64,000 bases of DNA from Nonomuraea wenchangensis (GCF_900111685.1 NZ_FOHX01000004.1:1-64000), one strand, 5' to 3'; shown: positions 8,678 through 18,664, counted from the stretch's first letter. A program made the numbers and translations. Notes: generated from the sequence alone by a model not told the origin.

Positions 8678-10008
8678 GGCTGACCCCGCACATGCTGCCC
8701 AAAGAGGTGTTCGCCGAGCTCGCCTCGGGCGGGGGCGGCCGTGACGCCGTCGGCCGCCTGTGGGCGGCGCAGGACAGCAAACGCCTGCTGCTCCTGCGCG
8801 GGGTCCGCGACCTGGCCCCCGAGGACGTCGCCGCGCGGGTCCGGCGGGCCTACGACCTGCTCGCCGACATCCAGGAGGCCGCGCCGGAGGTCACGCGGGC
8901 GCTGCTCCGCTACCCGACCGTCGGGTCCTGGGGGCTGCGTACGCTCCAGGCCCTCGCGGGCGAGGCGCCGCCGGCCGCCTGGCAGGATCCGGCGGCGATG
9001 GCGTCACTGGCGGCGGTCGCGGCGATCCGGGCCGGGCGCACCGCGACCGTCGAGGTGCCCGTGCTGGACGGCGCGGTCGTGCTCCCTTCGCTGGGGCGGG
9101 CGCTGGTGCCCGGCGGGGAGCGGACCGCCGTCGTACTGACCGCGGACGGCGAGGCGGAGATCAGCGTGGGCGGCGTCACCGTACGCGTCGGCGATGACCC
9201 CTCGTGGGAGGGGCTGCGCCGGATCCGCGCCGAGCATCGCGGGGTGGCGGTCGAGTTCGTCGTGGACGACGTCGATCCCGGCCGGATGCCGGGCGCGCAG
9301 CGGACGGAGGAGCGGCTGAGCGAGACCGACCTGCGGCGATGGGCCATGATTCTCCAACCCGCCTGGGAGATCCTCGTCGAACGGCATCCGCTGGCGGCTG
9401 AGGAGATCGACGCCGTGGTCACGGTGCTGACGCCGCTGATAGAGCCGGACCACGGCACCGCGAGTGCCACGTCCAAACTGGCCCTTGGCAACATCGGCAT
9501 CTCGATGCAGCCGGATCCGCACTCGTTCGCGGTGACCCTGGCGCACGAGTCCCAGCACGCGAAGCTGAGCGGCCTGCTGGACCTGATCCCGCTGACGGAG
9601 CCGGACCACGGCGGCCGCTACTACGCCCCGTGGCGGAATGATCCGCGCCCGCTGGGCGGCCTGCTTCAGGGCGCCTACGCGCACTTGGGCATCGCCGCGT
9701 TCTGGGAGGTCGAACGCCATGAGCCGCATCCGGAGGAGCTGCTGCTCCGTGCCCATACGGAGTTCACTCTGTGGCGCGACGGCACGGAGGCGGTGATCCG
9801 CACGCTGCGGGCAAGCGGTCGGCTCACCCGAGAGGGTGAGCTGTTCACTGCCGAGATGGCAGACACGGTGGCCGCGATGGGCGAGAAGAACGTCCCGGCC
9901 GAAGCCGCTCGCCGGGCACGCCGCTCGGCCGGATGGCACCTGGCCGGGTGGCGCGAGCGCAACGGTGAGCCGCCGTCCCACCCGGTGCCGTCACTCACCG
10001 ACTCGTAG
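8674..10008 (+). CDS. HExxH-motif protein of the FxSxx-COOH system
   Basis: The 444-residue product carries H291-E-S-Q-H295 in LAHESQHAKLSGLLDLI, a zinc-metallopeptidase-like motif. The upstream half is helical (AYDLLADIQEAAPEVTRALLRYP) and contains a beta-rich region. This architecture matches the HExxH-domain proteins encoded beside fxsB in many actinomycetes. Its chemistry is not established; it may process or further modify the FxsA peptide. It overlaps fxsB by four bases and is convergent with the TPR gene 22 bases away. Confidence 0.88.
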   Translation: MRLTPHMLPKEVFAELASGGGGRDAVGRLWAAQDSKRLLLLRGVRDLAPEDVAARVRRAYDLLADIQEAAPEVTRALLRYPTVGSWGLRTLQALAGEAPPAAWQDPAAMASLAAVAAIRAGRTATVEVPVLDGAVVLPSLGRALVPGGERTAVVLTADGEAEISVGGVTVRVGDDPSWEGLRRIRAEHRGVAVEFVVDDVDPGRMPGAQRTEERLSETDLRRWAMILQPAWEILVERHPLAAEEIDAVVTVLTPLIEPDHGTASATSKLALGNIGISMQPDPHSFAVTLAHESQHAKLSGLLDLIPLTEPDHGGRYYAPWRNDPRPLGGLLQGAYAHLGIAAFWEVERHEPHPEELLLRAHTEFTLWRDGTEAVIRTLRASGRLTREGELFTAEMADTVAAMGEKNVPAEAARRARRSAGWHLAGWRERNGEPPSHPVPSLTDS

Positions 10009-10030
10009 CTCCAGGGCACCCGGCGCCGGA

Positions 10031-12574
10031 TCAGATCGGTGGTGGGTCGAAGTCGAGGTCCAGGTGCCGTTCCTCCAGGAAGGCGATGGCGTCGGGGTGT
10101 TCGAGACCGAGCTGTTGCGCGTACCGGTCGTGAGTGTCCTCGCGCAGCCTCTCCGCCTCGGCCAGGGCTTCTGACGTGCCGAGCTGTCTGAGGTCGGCGG
10201 CGAGGTTGGCGGCGCAGGCGAGCGCCACCGGATGGCTCGGGCCGACGAGCTCCGTCAGCCGGCGGTGAGTGTCGCGGCCTCGTTCGACGGCCGCGTCGTG
10301 GTGACCGAGCGCGGCGAGGTCGCTGGCCAGGTTGGTCGCCACGGTCAGGTAGTAGTGGTGGTCGCGCCCCAGATGCTGCTCGATCGCGTCCAGGGTCTGT
10401 TCGTTGAGGGCGCGCGCTCTCTCCGGGTCCTGGCAGGTGCGGTGCAGGAGCGCCAGGTTGCCCGTGCAGGCGAGGATGTACGGGTGGTTGGTGCCGTACA
10501 CCCGCGGGTAACGGGCGACGGTGTCGGCCGCCAGCTTCAGCCCTTCCTGTTCTTGGCCGTTGTTGCGCTGCACGTTGGCGAGCGACATCGCGGCGGCGAG
10601 TGTATCGGGATGGTCGAGACCGTACCTTCGTACGTAGCGGCCGTGCACCTCGGTGCACATGTCCAGCGCCCTTTCGAGCTCGCCGAGCCGCCGCAGGGCG
10701 ATGGAGAGGTCCTTGGCAGTCGAGAGGTAGGCGGGGTGCTCGCCGCCGAGGTATTCAAGGCCGTAGGCGAGAGCCTCCTCGCCCAGGTCGCTCGCTTCGG
10801 CGTAGTCGCCGGTGAGGCGGACAGAGCGGGCGAGCGCGTTCCAGTGGAGCAGGACGGTCGCCGCGCCCGCCTGGGCGTCCTGGAGTCCGATAAAAGCGAT
10901 TTCGTGTAGCTCTCGCGCCCGCTGGAAGCTGCCCGTGAGGCTGTAGTCCAGGCCCAGGTTGTTCTTTGCGCGCAGGGTCCGCGGGTCGTCCGGGCCGAAG
11001 GCGGCCTCATGGCGGCGTACCGATTCCTCGTCGTGCTGCAGGGCCGCGTCGAAGTCTCCTCGCGCGCGCAGATCGCCGCCGATGCCGCTGACCAGGAGCA
11101 GCAGTTCGTCGTCGCGAGTTCCCGCTTGCTGCATCTTGGAGAGAGTCTTCTGGTTGAGCTCGTAGACCTCGTTGTACTTGCCCAGCTGACGCAGGATGTT
11201 GCCCAGCTCCCGATATGCCCTGAGCACGTGGGGGTCGAGTGGGCCGGAGTCCTTCTCCCACTGGCTGATGAAGAGGTTGACGAACTCCTGGGCATATTCG
11301 TCACCTGACATGTACAGGTAGCGTGCCAGGTTCAGGGCAAGATCACGGACCTGCACGTCGCGGCTCTCCTGGACCCGGGAGGGCACGATGTGCCCCAGGA
11401 TGCTGCTGTAACGGCCCCAGTTGACCGACTCTTCCGGGTTGCCAAGCTGGTGACCGGTCAGCAGGCGGTGGACGTCATTGAGCTGCTGAGTTCTCTCCTC
11501 GGGTTCGAGTTCGTCGCGTACGAGGGCTTGGATCAGTCGGTGCACCTGGATGGTCCGGTTGCCCGGATCGACGCGCGCGAGAGCGAAACGGCCGAGTTCT
11601 CCCACCGACCGGCTCAGCTTGATCGGGTTGGCGAGCAGCTCGGTGAGCTGCGGGCTCAGGCCGCGGACGCGCTGGCTGAACACATCGCGCGGGATCGGCT
11701 CAGGGCCGAAGAACGCGCAGCACCGCAGCAGGTGGATGGCTTCGGGGCGCCGCTCGCTCAGCCTGCTCACCGACAGGTTCCAGGCCGCCGTCATCGAGAT
11801 CGGGTATTCCGTCGGCCTGCCCTCGTCGAGGAGCTGGGCGGTGTGCTCGTTCAGCAGCTCGATGTACTCGTCGACGCGCATGCCCGTCTCGGCCTGGAGC
11901 GCGCCGGCCTGTTCCAGCGCCAGGGGAAGATCTCCCAGCTGCTCGGCGAGCCGATCGGCGTCCTCGGGTGCGATCGCTCTGCGGACGCGCTTGCTGAGGA
12001 AGGCGATGCTCTCCTCGCGGGTGAAGACGTCGACCGGTACGGCTTCGACGACGTCCTCCCATCGGTGATTACGGGAGGTGATGAGCACGTGTCCCGGCCC
12101 GTCCGGGATGACGTCCCTGATCTCCTCCGGCTCGTCGGCGTTGTCGAAGATCAGCAGCCAACGGTCGTACGGCTCGCCGCGCCGCAGAGCGTCCAGCGCG
12201 GCGTTGGCGGCATCCTCGACCCCGATCGTCGCTGCCGTCGGCAGATCGAGATGGGGGGCCAGGGTCGCCAGCGACGAGCGGATGAGCACCCGCTGGTCGG
12301 CGGAAATCCACCACACGAGGTCGTACTCGTTGCCGTACCTGTAGGCGTACTCCACCGCCATCTGTGTCTTGCCCACGCCTCCCAGGCCGTGAAGGGCGTG
12401 GGGAAGCACTTGGGGGAGCACGACCGTGACCTGACCGCTGGTGCCGGCGGTCATCCCGGCGCGCAGTTTCTCGAGCAGCTCTTTCCGGCCGGTGAAGTTC
12501 TTGTTCCGAGGCGGGATCTTGCCCCACACCTGGGGGGCCGACCGTCGTACTTCACTCGGGTGGGTACCGGTCAT
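10031..12574 (-). CDS. fxsT: FxSxx-COOH system NB-ARC/tetratricopeptide protein
   Basis: The 847-residue protein has an NB-ARC NTPase domain: P-loop GLGGVGKT at residues 63-70, WLLIFDNAD as Walker B, LITSRNH as sensor, and GDLPLALEQAGA as the GLPL-type motif. At least eight tetratricopeptide-like repeats follow, with recurrent GxxHPxxL/LANxL units (for example HPDTLAAAMSLANV and HPYILACTGNLALL). It matches the TPR protein that accompanies FxsA/FxsB. Its function is unknown; a sensor or scaffold role is inferred from the STAND-like architecture. GGAGGTGG precedes the ATG at 12574. It is divergent from the fxsA-like gene. Confidence 0.9.
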   Translation of the reverse strand: MTGTHPSEVRRSAPQVWGKIPPRNKNFTGRKELLEKLRAGMTAGTSGQVTVVLPQVLPHALHGLGGVGKTQMAVEYAYRYGNEYDLVWWISADQRVLIRSSLATLAPHLDLPTAATIGVEDAANAALDALRRGEPYDRWLLIFDNADEPEEIRDVIPDGPGHVLITSRNHRWEDVVEAVPVDVFTREESIAFLSKRVRRAIAPEDADRLAEQLGDLPLALEQAGALQAETGMRVDEYIELLNEHTAQLLDEGRPTEYPISMTAAWNLSVSRLSERRPEAIHLLRCCAFFGPEPIPRDVFSQRVRGLSPQLTELLANPIKLSRSVGELGRFALARVDPGNRTIQVHRLIQALVRDELEPEERTQQLNDVHRLLTGHQLGNPEESVNWGRYSSILGHIVPSRVQESRDVQVRDLALNLARYLYMSGDEYAQEFVNLFISQWEKDSGPLDPHVLRAYRELGNILRQLGKYNEVYELNQKTLSKMQQAGTRDDELLLLVSGIGGDLRARGDFDAALQHDEESVRRHEAAFGPDDPRTLRAKNNLGLDYSLTGSFQRARELHEIAFIGLQDAQAGAATVLLHWNALARSVRLTGDYAEASDLGEEALAYGLEYLGGEHPAYLSTAKDLSIALRRLGELERALDMCTEVHGRYVRRYGLDHPDTLAAAMSLANVQRNNGQEQEGLKLAADTVARYPRVYGTNHPYILACTGNLALLHRTCQDPERARALNEQTLDAIEQHLGRDHHYYLTVATNLASDLAALGHHDAAVERGRDTHRRLTELVGPSHPVALACAANLAADLRQLGTSEALAEAERLREDTHDRYAQQLGLEHPDAIAFLEERHLDLDFDPPPI

Positions 12575-12857
12575 AAGGCCACCTCCGGATCGCGGATTGC
12601 AATCCCAACGTTGAACAACGTGTCGATACAGTCAATGGCTCACCCGTACCAAGCCACTTCATATCCAACTCATCGCATAGATATAGAGAGCTAGCAAGGG
12701 CTCCTCAGCCTAAGGCAGCGGCAGGGTATTCGCGTCTCGGAACGGTAACCCTTCCCAAAGTATGGTCTGTCGAGTCGCCCCTATTACCCGAGGTGGACAC
12801 GTACCTTGTATGCTGGCCCGGACACTGGACCAGGGTGCATCGAGCTGGGAGTCGGCC

Positions 12858-13043
12858 ATGGAGTTGCAGAAGAGCGAGCTAGCAGGTCAGCTGCTTGATT
12901 GTTCGGATCTGTCTCTCCGTGATCTTGATGAGCTCGACGACTCTGTCTTCGCTTGGGCGATGAGAAGCCTGATGTCGCCCGACCGCCGTGACGCCGACCC
13001 TATCGCCCGGTTCAGTAACTCGGTTCCTCTCGCCGGCGATTGA
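12858..13043 (+). CDS. fxsA: FxsA-like precursor peptide with extended C-terminus
   Basis: A 61-residue peptide with GGGAG six bases before the ATG. The body LSLRDLDELDDSVFAWAMRSL has the LxxLxxLDDSVLxxALRRL core typical of FxsA precursors of FxSxx-COOH systems. Canonical FxsA ends directly in FxSxx. This peptide ends RFSNSVPLAGD: the aromatic F52 is followed by S-N, and five extra residues (PLAGD) come after the expected terminus. F-S-N still fits a three-residue cyclophane site (aromatic-x-Asn). It sits between the fxsT gene and the STAND ATPase and is convergent with the latter. The assignment rests on pattern recognition and context. Confidence 0.75.
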   Translation: MELQKSELAGQLLDCSDLSLRDLDELDDSVFAWAMRSLMSPDRRDADPIARFSNSVPLAGD

Positions 13044-13079
13044 GACATATCTCCACAACTGGGCATAAAACGCCCTTTA

Positions 13080-15032
13080 TCACTGCTTCCTTATGATTTT
13101 CTCGGCCTGCCGCCGATGGTGGCTCGACAGGCATGGATTCCTCGCAAGGAGGGCTTCCTCGGCGAGTTCCGCCGCGAGGTCGCGGTTGCCGTTCCTGTGC
13201 GTCGTCTGAGCGAGGTACAGCAGGACCAGGCCATGAGAGCGCCCCTCCTCGCGAAGATCTTCGATCTCCCCCCGCGTGACGGGGACGTTGGCCGCCAGGA
13301 TGTACGCCGCACGGGCTGACGGCGGCGCGGAGATGGCGACACTGCTCAGGTCGCGCACCGCTTGTTGTGACTTGCCCCAGTCCGCGTAGATCTCTCCGCG
13401 GATGCGCAAGGCCTCGCAATGCGTCGGGTCTCGCTCCAGTATGACGTTCAGTTCCTTGACCGCCGCCTGATGCCGGTTCGTTCGCCAGAAGGACTGCGCC
13501 ACCTCCAACCTGGCGATGAGCTCCGCCGTCTGGTTCACCCGGCTGGCGCGGGCGACGCCGAGCGCGCGTTCCATGTCCCCCTGGAGCAGGTGGAGACGGG
13601 CAATCGCGGCGTACAAGTACGTGACAGTGGGAGACCCGGCGTCCACCAGCAGTTCGATCTCCAGCGCCTTCTCGTAGGCCTGGCATGCCGCGCTGTGATC
13701 CCCCAGCATGTAAGCGGCATCACCGAGAGTGATCCGGGCGGAGACATGAGCATCGCTGCGTGCCTTCCCTGCCGCGGCGAGCGCCGCTCGCGCGTACTTC
13801 TCCGCGAGCTTCGGATTGCTCGCGGTCATCGCCTCCTCCGCTTCGCGTAGCAGGTCGTCGGCGGTGGGCTCGGGCTGCGCCACGGGTGACTCGCCGAGCC
13901 GCTGGAGAGCCCGCGCCAGGAGCGGATGCTGAAGCTGAAGACCGTCCTCGTCCGGCAGTCGACAGTACTTCAGCAGGTGCCGGTCCTCCACCGCGCGGAC
14001 CACCGCGTCTGTGACCTCCTTCGGTCGGGCGCTCCGGGGCGCCGGCACGGCTTCGTGCGGGGACGTCTCGTCGGGTGACCTGGTGAAGGTCCGCCGCATC
14101 CACCCGCCGATCTCGCAGGTCGGCAGCCCGTGGTCGCTGGTCAGCGTATACAGCGTTCGGGTGCAGAAGTCGGCCAGTGTGGCGTCCACGTCGTCGAGCA
14201 CCCTCTTGGCGGCGGCGGACAACGTCCCGCCGCCGTGCAGGCCGGCCAAGAGTTCGGCGCACAGCATCTGCAGCAGGACGGGCTCCACGCGCGGGCCGCC
14301 CGGCGTGCCGTGCTCGACCTTCAGGACGTCGACCAACTGCTCCGCCACTTGATGGTCGAACTGCAGAGGGGTGCCGAGCAGGGGGCGAGTGAGCGCTTCG
14401 ATCGCGGACGGCCGGTCGAGAGGCGACAGGTCGTACCGCGCGGGGGTTTCGTTGAGCGCCACACAGAGATCGAGCGCCGCCTTGACGGCGTCCGGCCGGA
14501 TCGCGAGCAGCAGATGGACGTCCGGGAACGCCCGCAGAGCGGCTTCCAGCTCCGCGCGCAGGCGGCGGTGCTCCGGCTCAGCGGCGGTCGGGCGACGGAG
14601 CATCCGCTCGGCGCCGTCGATGGCCACCAGGAGCGGCGTGCCGCGCCCCGCCTTGCCGATCTTGCGCTTGAAGAACTCCTGGATCGTCAGCCCGATGCTG
14701 CGGGTGGGGTCCTCCGCGGGCTGCCATGAGGACAGGAGCGCGAAGAGGGGACGGCCGCGGGCCGTGATCAGAGGGGCGGGCAGGGACCTGCGATAGCTGA
14801 GGTCGCCTACGGGCACCACCTGCGCCCCGCTCGCGACCGCGTACGGAGCCGCCCCGGCATGCAGCAGGGACGTCTTCCCCACGCCGGAGTCGCCGACCAG
14901 CAGGGTCAGCCGATGCCTGGTCCAGAGCTCGGCCACCGCGCGCTTCTCGGCGTCGCGTCCGAAGAACCTGGCGTAGTCCTGCCTGCCGAAAGGCCGGAGA
15001 CCGACCCAAGGGCCATCTTCGTACGCGGTCAT
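13080..15032 (-). CDS. STAND-type ATPase with TPR repeats
   Basis: The 650-residue protein opens MTAYEDGPWVGLRPFGRQDYARFFGRDAEK, the conserved entry of nSTAND1-type NTPases. A P-loop GDSGVGKTS (47-55) and a Walker B-like LLVAIDGAERM follow. The C-terminal half is TPR-like (LAEKYARAALAAAGKARSDAHVSARITLGDAAYMLGD and later repeats). Such proteins act as signal-sensing ATPases, often in biological conflict systems. ATG 15032 was chosen because homologs begin here and GGGAGA lies just upstream; an in-frame ATG at 15125 has no ribosome site. It is divergent from the KAP-like NTPase and close to fxsA, which suggests a shared module. Confidence 0.82.
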   Translation of the reverse strand: MTAYEDGPWVGLRPFGRQDYARFFGRDAEKRAVAELWTRHRLTLLVGDSGVGKTSLLHAGAAPYAVASGAQVVPVGDLSYRRSLPAPLITARGRPLFALLSSWQPAEDPTRSIGLTIQEFFKRKIGKAGRGTPLLVAIDGAERMLRRPTAAEPEHRRLRAELEAALRAFPDVHLLLAIRPDAVKAALDLCVALNETPARYDLSPLDRPSAIEALTRPLLGTPLQFDHQVAEQLVDVLKVEHGTPGGPRVEPVLLQMLCAELLAGLHGGGTLSAAAKRVLDDVDATLADFCTRTLYTLTSDHGLPTCEIGGWMRRTFTRSPDETSPHEAVPAPRSARPKEVTDAVVRAVEDRHLLKYCRLPDEDGLQLQHPLLARALQRLGESPVAQPEPTADDLLREAEEAMTASNPKLAEKYARAALAAAGKARSDAHVSARITLGDAAYMLGDHSAACQAYEKALEIELLVDAGSPTVTYLYAAIARLHLLQGDMERALGVARASRVNQTAELIARLEVAQSFWRTNRHQAAVKELNVILERDPTHCEALRIRGEIYADWGKSQQAVRDLSSVAISAPPSARAAYILAANVPVTRGEIEDLREEGRSHGLVLLYLAQTTHRNGNRDLAAELAEEALLARNPCLSSHHRRQAEKIIRKQ

Positions 15033-15275
15033 GATCTCCCGTAACCTGTTGCCGCCTCCAGTCGAATCCGTAGTTTGCCTGGAGGTAGCGTGGCTCGAAA
15101 ACCGGCTGGGTAATGCCGTAATCATCCAAGAAAGTCTTCTATCATGCTATGTCTAGCGTTAGAAGTCTCTGGAGGAGAAAATTTAAGGCGTACGAAACGT
15201 CTTTTGTCCTCCGACTCGCATCTGCATTTGTGGTGACCCAAATCGGTGTTACCGATCACGCCGGTGGGGGTGGCG

Positions 15276-17345
15276 ATGGATGGCAAGAACGACCGGCTGT
15301 CCTCCGAGGAGTTGGAGCAGGTCGCACGCGAACTGCTGGAGAACGACGCCGAGATGGAGTACGACGCGGGCCTCCATCGCGAGATACTCGACAAGGTCCG
15401 GCTGAGATCCGGTCAGCTCTCCACGCTGCTGAGCGAGGAGATCGCGGTGGTCGACGAGGCCCGCCGCGCGATGCGCCGTTTCTGGGTCGTCGCCGCCCTC
15501 GCCCTCCTGGCGGCGGTCCTCTTCATCGCCGGGGCCGCCTTGTGGAGCGACGGCATGCCCTTCGCGTCGCGCACGGCCAACGTCACGTTCGCGTCCGGCC
15601 TGGCCGTGCTCGGGACGATCGCTGTCGCCGCGCGCTGGGTCGCGATCCGGCGGCGCGGCGTGAACGCCGCCCGCGAGCTGCGGACGGCGCTGCTGGCGCC
15701 GCTGCGCGCCCTCATCCGGCTCGTCATCAGCGAGCTGCAGGACGACGAGGTGCGCTGGGGCGGCACGCTGCGCACGTCCGAGGCTCCCGCGCTGGTGGAG
15801 CTCCACCTTCAGGACACCATCCCGTCGCGCACCTACGAACGGCTGCGCACCTTCATCGGCGAGCACGAGTCCTCCGCCGTCGGCCTGGCGGGCGCGCGCG
15901 GCTCCGGCAAGACGACCCTGATGCGGCAGCTAAGGCTGGACAAGGAGCTGGACTGCCACGTAGCCCTGGTCAGCGCGCCAGTGCAGTACTCCGCCGTGGA
16001 GTTCACCCGCCTCATCCACAACGAGCTGGCACAGGTTGGGCTCAAACCCGGCGAGGCGGCGCTCATCCGTCACCGCATGGTGGCGCCGACGCTTCGCGTG
16101 GTGCTGCGGACGCTGCTCGCGTCCGTGGTGCTGTTCTTCATGATCACGTTATGGATCTACGACAAGAACCGTCCCGTGCCGGACGCGCTCGACCTCGGCT
16201 GGACGGGCTTCGCCGCGGTCGTCCTGGGCGCCCTGATCATCGGGTTCATGCTCAGCCGGGGCTGGGTCCTGTTCCAGACCCGGACGAGACTGACGGTCCC
16301 GCCCCGGACCGTCCGTGAGCTCTGCTTGCAGCAACTGGAGTTCCTGCGCTGGTCCACGACGGTCGAGCGGAGCGCGAGCACCGCGCTCAAGATAGGCGGC
16401 ACCGGCTTCGACGGCGGCGGCAAGCTCTCCAGGACCGAGCGGGAGATCACCCACGCCGAGTCGGTCCAGGCGCTGCGGCAGTTCATCGACCAGCTGCTCG
16501 CGCTCAGCAACAAGCCCGTGGTCATCTGCGTGGACGAGCTGGACAAGCTGGCGAACCCGGCCGAGGCCGTCGAAGCGATCAACGGGCTCAAGGACCTGTT
16601 CCACGTCGCCAAGGCGCACTTCGTCCTCTCGGTCTCCACGGACGCCATGCACAACTTCGCCGCGCGGGGGGTGCCGGTGCGGGACGTGTTCGACTCGGCG
16701 TTCGACACCATCATCGGCGTCGGCCCGCTGTCCATGAAGGAGTCGCAGACGCTGCTGTCCCGGCGGGCGCGGGACTTCTCCACCGTGTTCATGCTGTTCT
16801 GTCACGCCTGGTCCGGCGGCCACGCCCGCGACCTCATCAGGACCGCCCGCGCGTGCGTGGAGCTCAAGCGCGAGCTCAAGGACGGCGAGGAGGCCACCGT
16901 CGCGCTGCTGTCCCGGCGGGTGCTGCGCGCGGACCTGCGCGAGGTCGTGGACGCGACCGTCGAGAAGCTGCGCGGCGACCACGGCGCGGACGACCGGGTG
17001 GACGACCGGGGCAGGGACCTGCTGGACCAGGTGCTGGCCTTCCAGGAGTCGCTGGAGGACGAGTCCGCGCCCCTGCGCGACCTCGTCGAGGCGAGCACGT
17101 TCCCGTCGGACGCGGGACCGGTGGCGCCGGAGGCCCAGCCGGCTGCCACCCTGGCGTGGTACGCGCGGATCGCCGGCCTCTGCGAGCGCCTGTTCGCCGT
17201 CGCCCGCCCGCCGGCCGCCTGGCAGAGCGAGGCGATGGGCCAGGCCGTCGTCGCCCTGGCGGAGGCCCGGTCCTCGCTCGGCCGCCACCCGCGGGTGATC
17301 GAACGACGGCTCAAGAGAGCTGTGGACGCCTGCGACCGGGTGTAA
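15276..17345 (+). CDS. Membrane-anchored KAP-like P-loop NTPase
   Basis: The 689-residue protein has two membrane helices near residues 69-117, then a P-loop GARGSGKTTL at about residue 205. A second hydrophobic pair sits near residues 275-330, inserted in the NTPase domain, and Walker B is VVICVDELDKL near residue 415. Transmembrane helices inserted into the NTPase domain are a hallmark of KAP-family NTPases. The family is linked to membrane-associated assemblies and some defence systems; the role here is unknown. ATG 15276 follows GGTGGGGGTGG; a GTG at 15246 is also in frame. It is divergent from the STAND ATPase. Confidence 0.8.
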   Translation: MDGKNDRLSSEELEQVARELLENDAEMEYDAGLHREILDKVRLRSGQLSTLLSEEIAVVDEARRAMRRFWVVAALALLAAVLFIAGAALWSDGMPFASRTANVTFASGLAVLGTIAVAARWVAIRRRGVNAARELRTALLAPLRALIRLVISELQDDEVRWGGTLRTSEAPALVELHLQDTIPSRTYERLRTFIGEHESSAVGLAGARGSGKTTLMRQLRLDKELDCHVALVSAPVQYSAVEFTRLIHNELAQVGLKPGEAALIRHRMVAPTLRVVLRTLLASVVLFFMITLWIYDKNRPVPDALDLGWTGFAAVVLGALIIGFMLSRGWVLFQTRTRLTVPPRTVRELCLQQLEFLRWSTTVERSASTALKIGGTGFDGGGKLSRTEREITHAESVQALRQFIDQLLALSNKPVVICVDELDKLANPAEAVEAINGLKDLFHVAKAHFVLSVSTDAMHNFAARGVPVRDVFDSAFDTIIGVGPLSMKESQTLLSRRARDFSTVFMLFCHAWSGGHARDLIRTARACVELKRELKDGEEATVALLSRRVLRADLREVVDATVEKLRGDHGADDRVDDRGRDLLDQVLAFQESLEDESAPLRDLVEASTFPSDAGPVAPEAQPAATLAWYARIAGLCERLFAVARPPAAWQSEAMGQAVVALAEARSSLGRHPRVIERRLKRAVDACDRV

Positions 17346-17392
17346 AATGATCAGTGTCCCGAGCGGCGAGGCCGCCCGGGATTCTGCTTTTC

Positions 17393-18664
17393 ATGCCTTC
17401 CCCTCATCGCACGATCCTGCGCGCCGCCGTTCCCCTGTTCGGGACCATGAGCGCCGGGATCGTCGCGCAACTCGTCGGCACGTCGCTGCTCGGGCACCAG
17501 GCGACCGCCCAACTGGCGGCGTTCACGCTGGCCGGCGCGGTGCTCAACCCGGTCACGGCGGCGGTCGCCGGAGGGCTGCGCGGGGCGGCGCCGTTCGTCG
17601 CCGTCCACCGCGACCGTCCGGCCGAGGCGGTCGGCGTGCTGAAGGACGCGCGGTGGCTCGCGCTCGGGCTCGGCGCGGCGGGCGCCGGGGTCATGCTCGC
17701 GGTGCCGTCCATCGCGAGGGCGGGCGGGGCGCCGGACGAGGCGGTGGCGGAGCTCGGCCGGCTGCCGCTGCTGCTGGCGCTCCACGTGCTGCTGTACGCG
17801 GCGGGGAGCGGCGCCAACGGGGTGCTGGTCGCGCTCGGACGCAGCCGGCTGGTGCTCTGGTCCGGCCTGGCGGGCACGGGCACGCAGGTCGCCCTGTCGC
17901 TCGCTCTCGTGCCGAGGATGGGGGTTCAGGGCGTCGGCGTCGCGTTGCTGGGGTCCACCGCTGTCGCGGTCGCCGTCTCCAACGGGGTGCTGTCGCGGCT
18001 GACGGGCTCGTCGCCGTGGCCGGGGCGGCCACGAGCGCGGCTGATCGTACGGATGGCCAGGGTGGGCGTCCCCATGTCCGCCACGCTGGTGATCAAGTTC
18101 ACGGTCATGGGCGGGGTGGCGTACACCGCCGCCAGGACCGGGGTCCAGGGGGCGGCGGCGCACGCGATCCTCATCGCGCTGGACGGGTTCCTGGGGCTCG
18201 CGGCCTTCGCGGCGGCGCAGGCCGCGACGCCGGAGATCGCCAGGGCCGCCTCGCCTCGGGACGCCCGCCGGGTCAGCGGGGCGGCCGTCACGATCGCGGC
18301 GGCCGGGGTGCTCGTGGGCGGGCTCGTGCTGCTGCTCCCGGGCGGGGCGGTGCTCGGTGCGTTCACGCCGGACGCCGCCGTGCTCGGCCTCGCCGGTGGG
18401 CTGGTGCCGCTGCTGCTGGCCTTCTCCCTGGTGGGCAACTGCGGGATCGTGGTGGCGTACGGGCTGGTCGGGCTCAGGCGCTCGACCTGGCAACTGGCCT
18501 CGGCCGGCACCGGGTACGGCCTGCTCGCCCTCACCATGACCCAGGCGACCGAGGCCGGAGGACTGGCGGGGTTGTGGACGGCGATGGTGGCGAGCGCGGT
18601 GCTCATCGGCGCGATGCAGGTCGCCGGGTTCGTACGGTACAGCGCCCGTCAGTCGTCGCCGTAG
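17393..18664 (+). CDS. MATE-family efflux transporter
   Basis: A hydrophobic protein of about 423 residues with roughly twelve membrane segments, organised as two similar halves. It begins with AAVPLFGTMSAGIVAQLVGTSLLGHQATAQLAAFTLAG and has the second-half entry ARVGVPMSATLVIKFTVMGGVAYTAARTGVQGAAAHAIL, both typical of MATE (MatE) exporters of drugs or cations. The substrate is not predictable. The start is uncertain: ATG 17393 or GTG 17354, neither with a good ribosome site. It ends 16 bases into the convergent oxidoreductase gene. Confidence 0.85.
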   Translation: MPSPHRTILRAAVPLFGTMSAGIVAQLVGTSLLGHQATAQLAAFTLAGAVLNPVTAAVAGGLRGAAPFVAVHRDRPAEAVGVLKDARWLALGLGAAGAGVMLAVPSIARAGGAPDEAVAELGRLPLLLALHVLLYAAGSGANGVLVALGRSRLVLWSGLAGTGTQVALSLALVPRMGVQGVGVALLGSTAVAVAVSNGVLSRLTGSSPWPGRPRARLIVRMARVGVPMSATLVIKFTVMGGVAYTAARTGVQGAAAHAILIALDGFLGLAAFAAAQAATPEIARAASPRDARRVSGAAVTIAAAGVLVGGLVLLLPGGAVLGAFTPDAAVLGLAGGLVPLLLAFSLVGNCGIVVAYGLVGLRRSTWQLASAGTGYGLLALTMTQATEAGGLAGLWTAMVASAVLIGAMQVAGFVRYSARQSSP

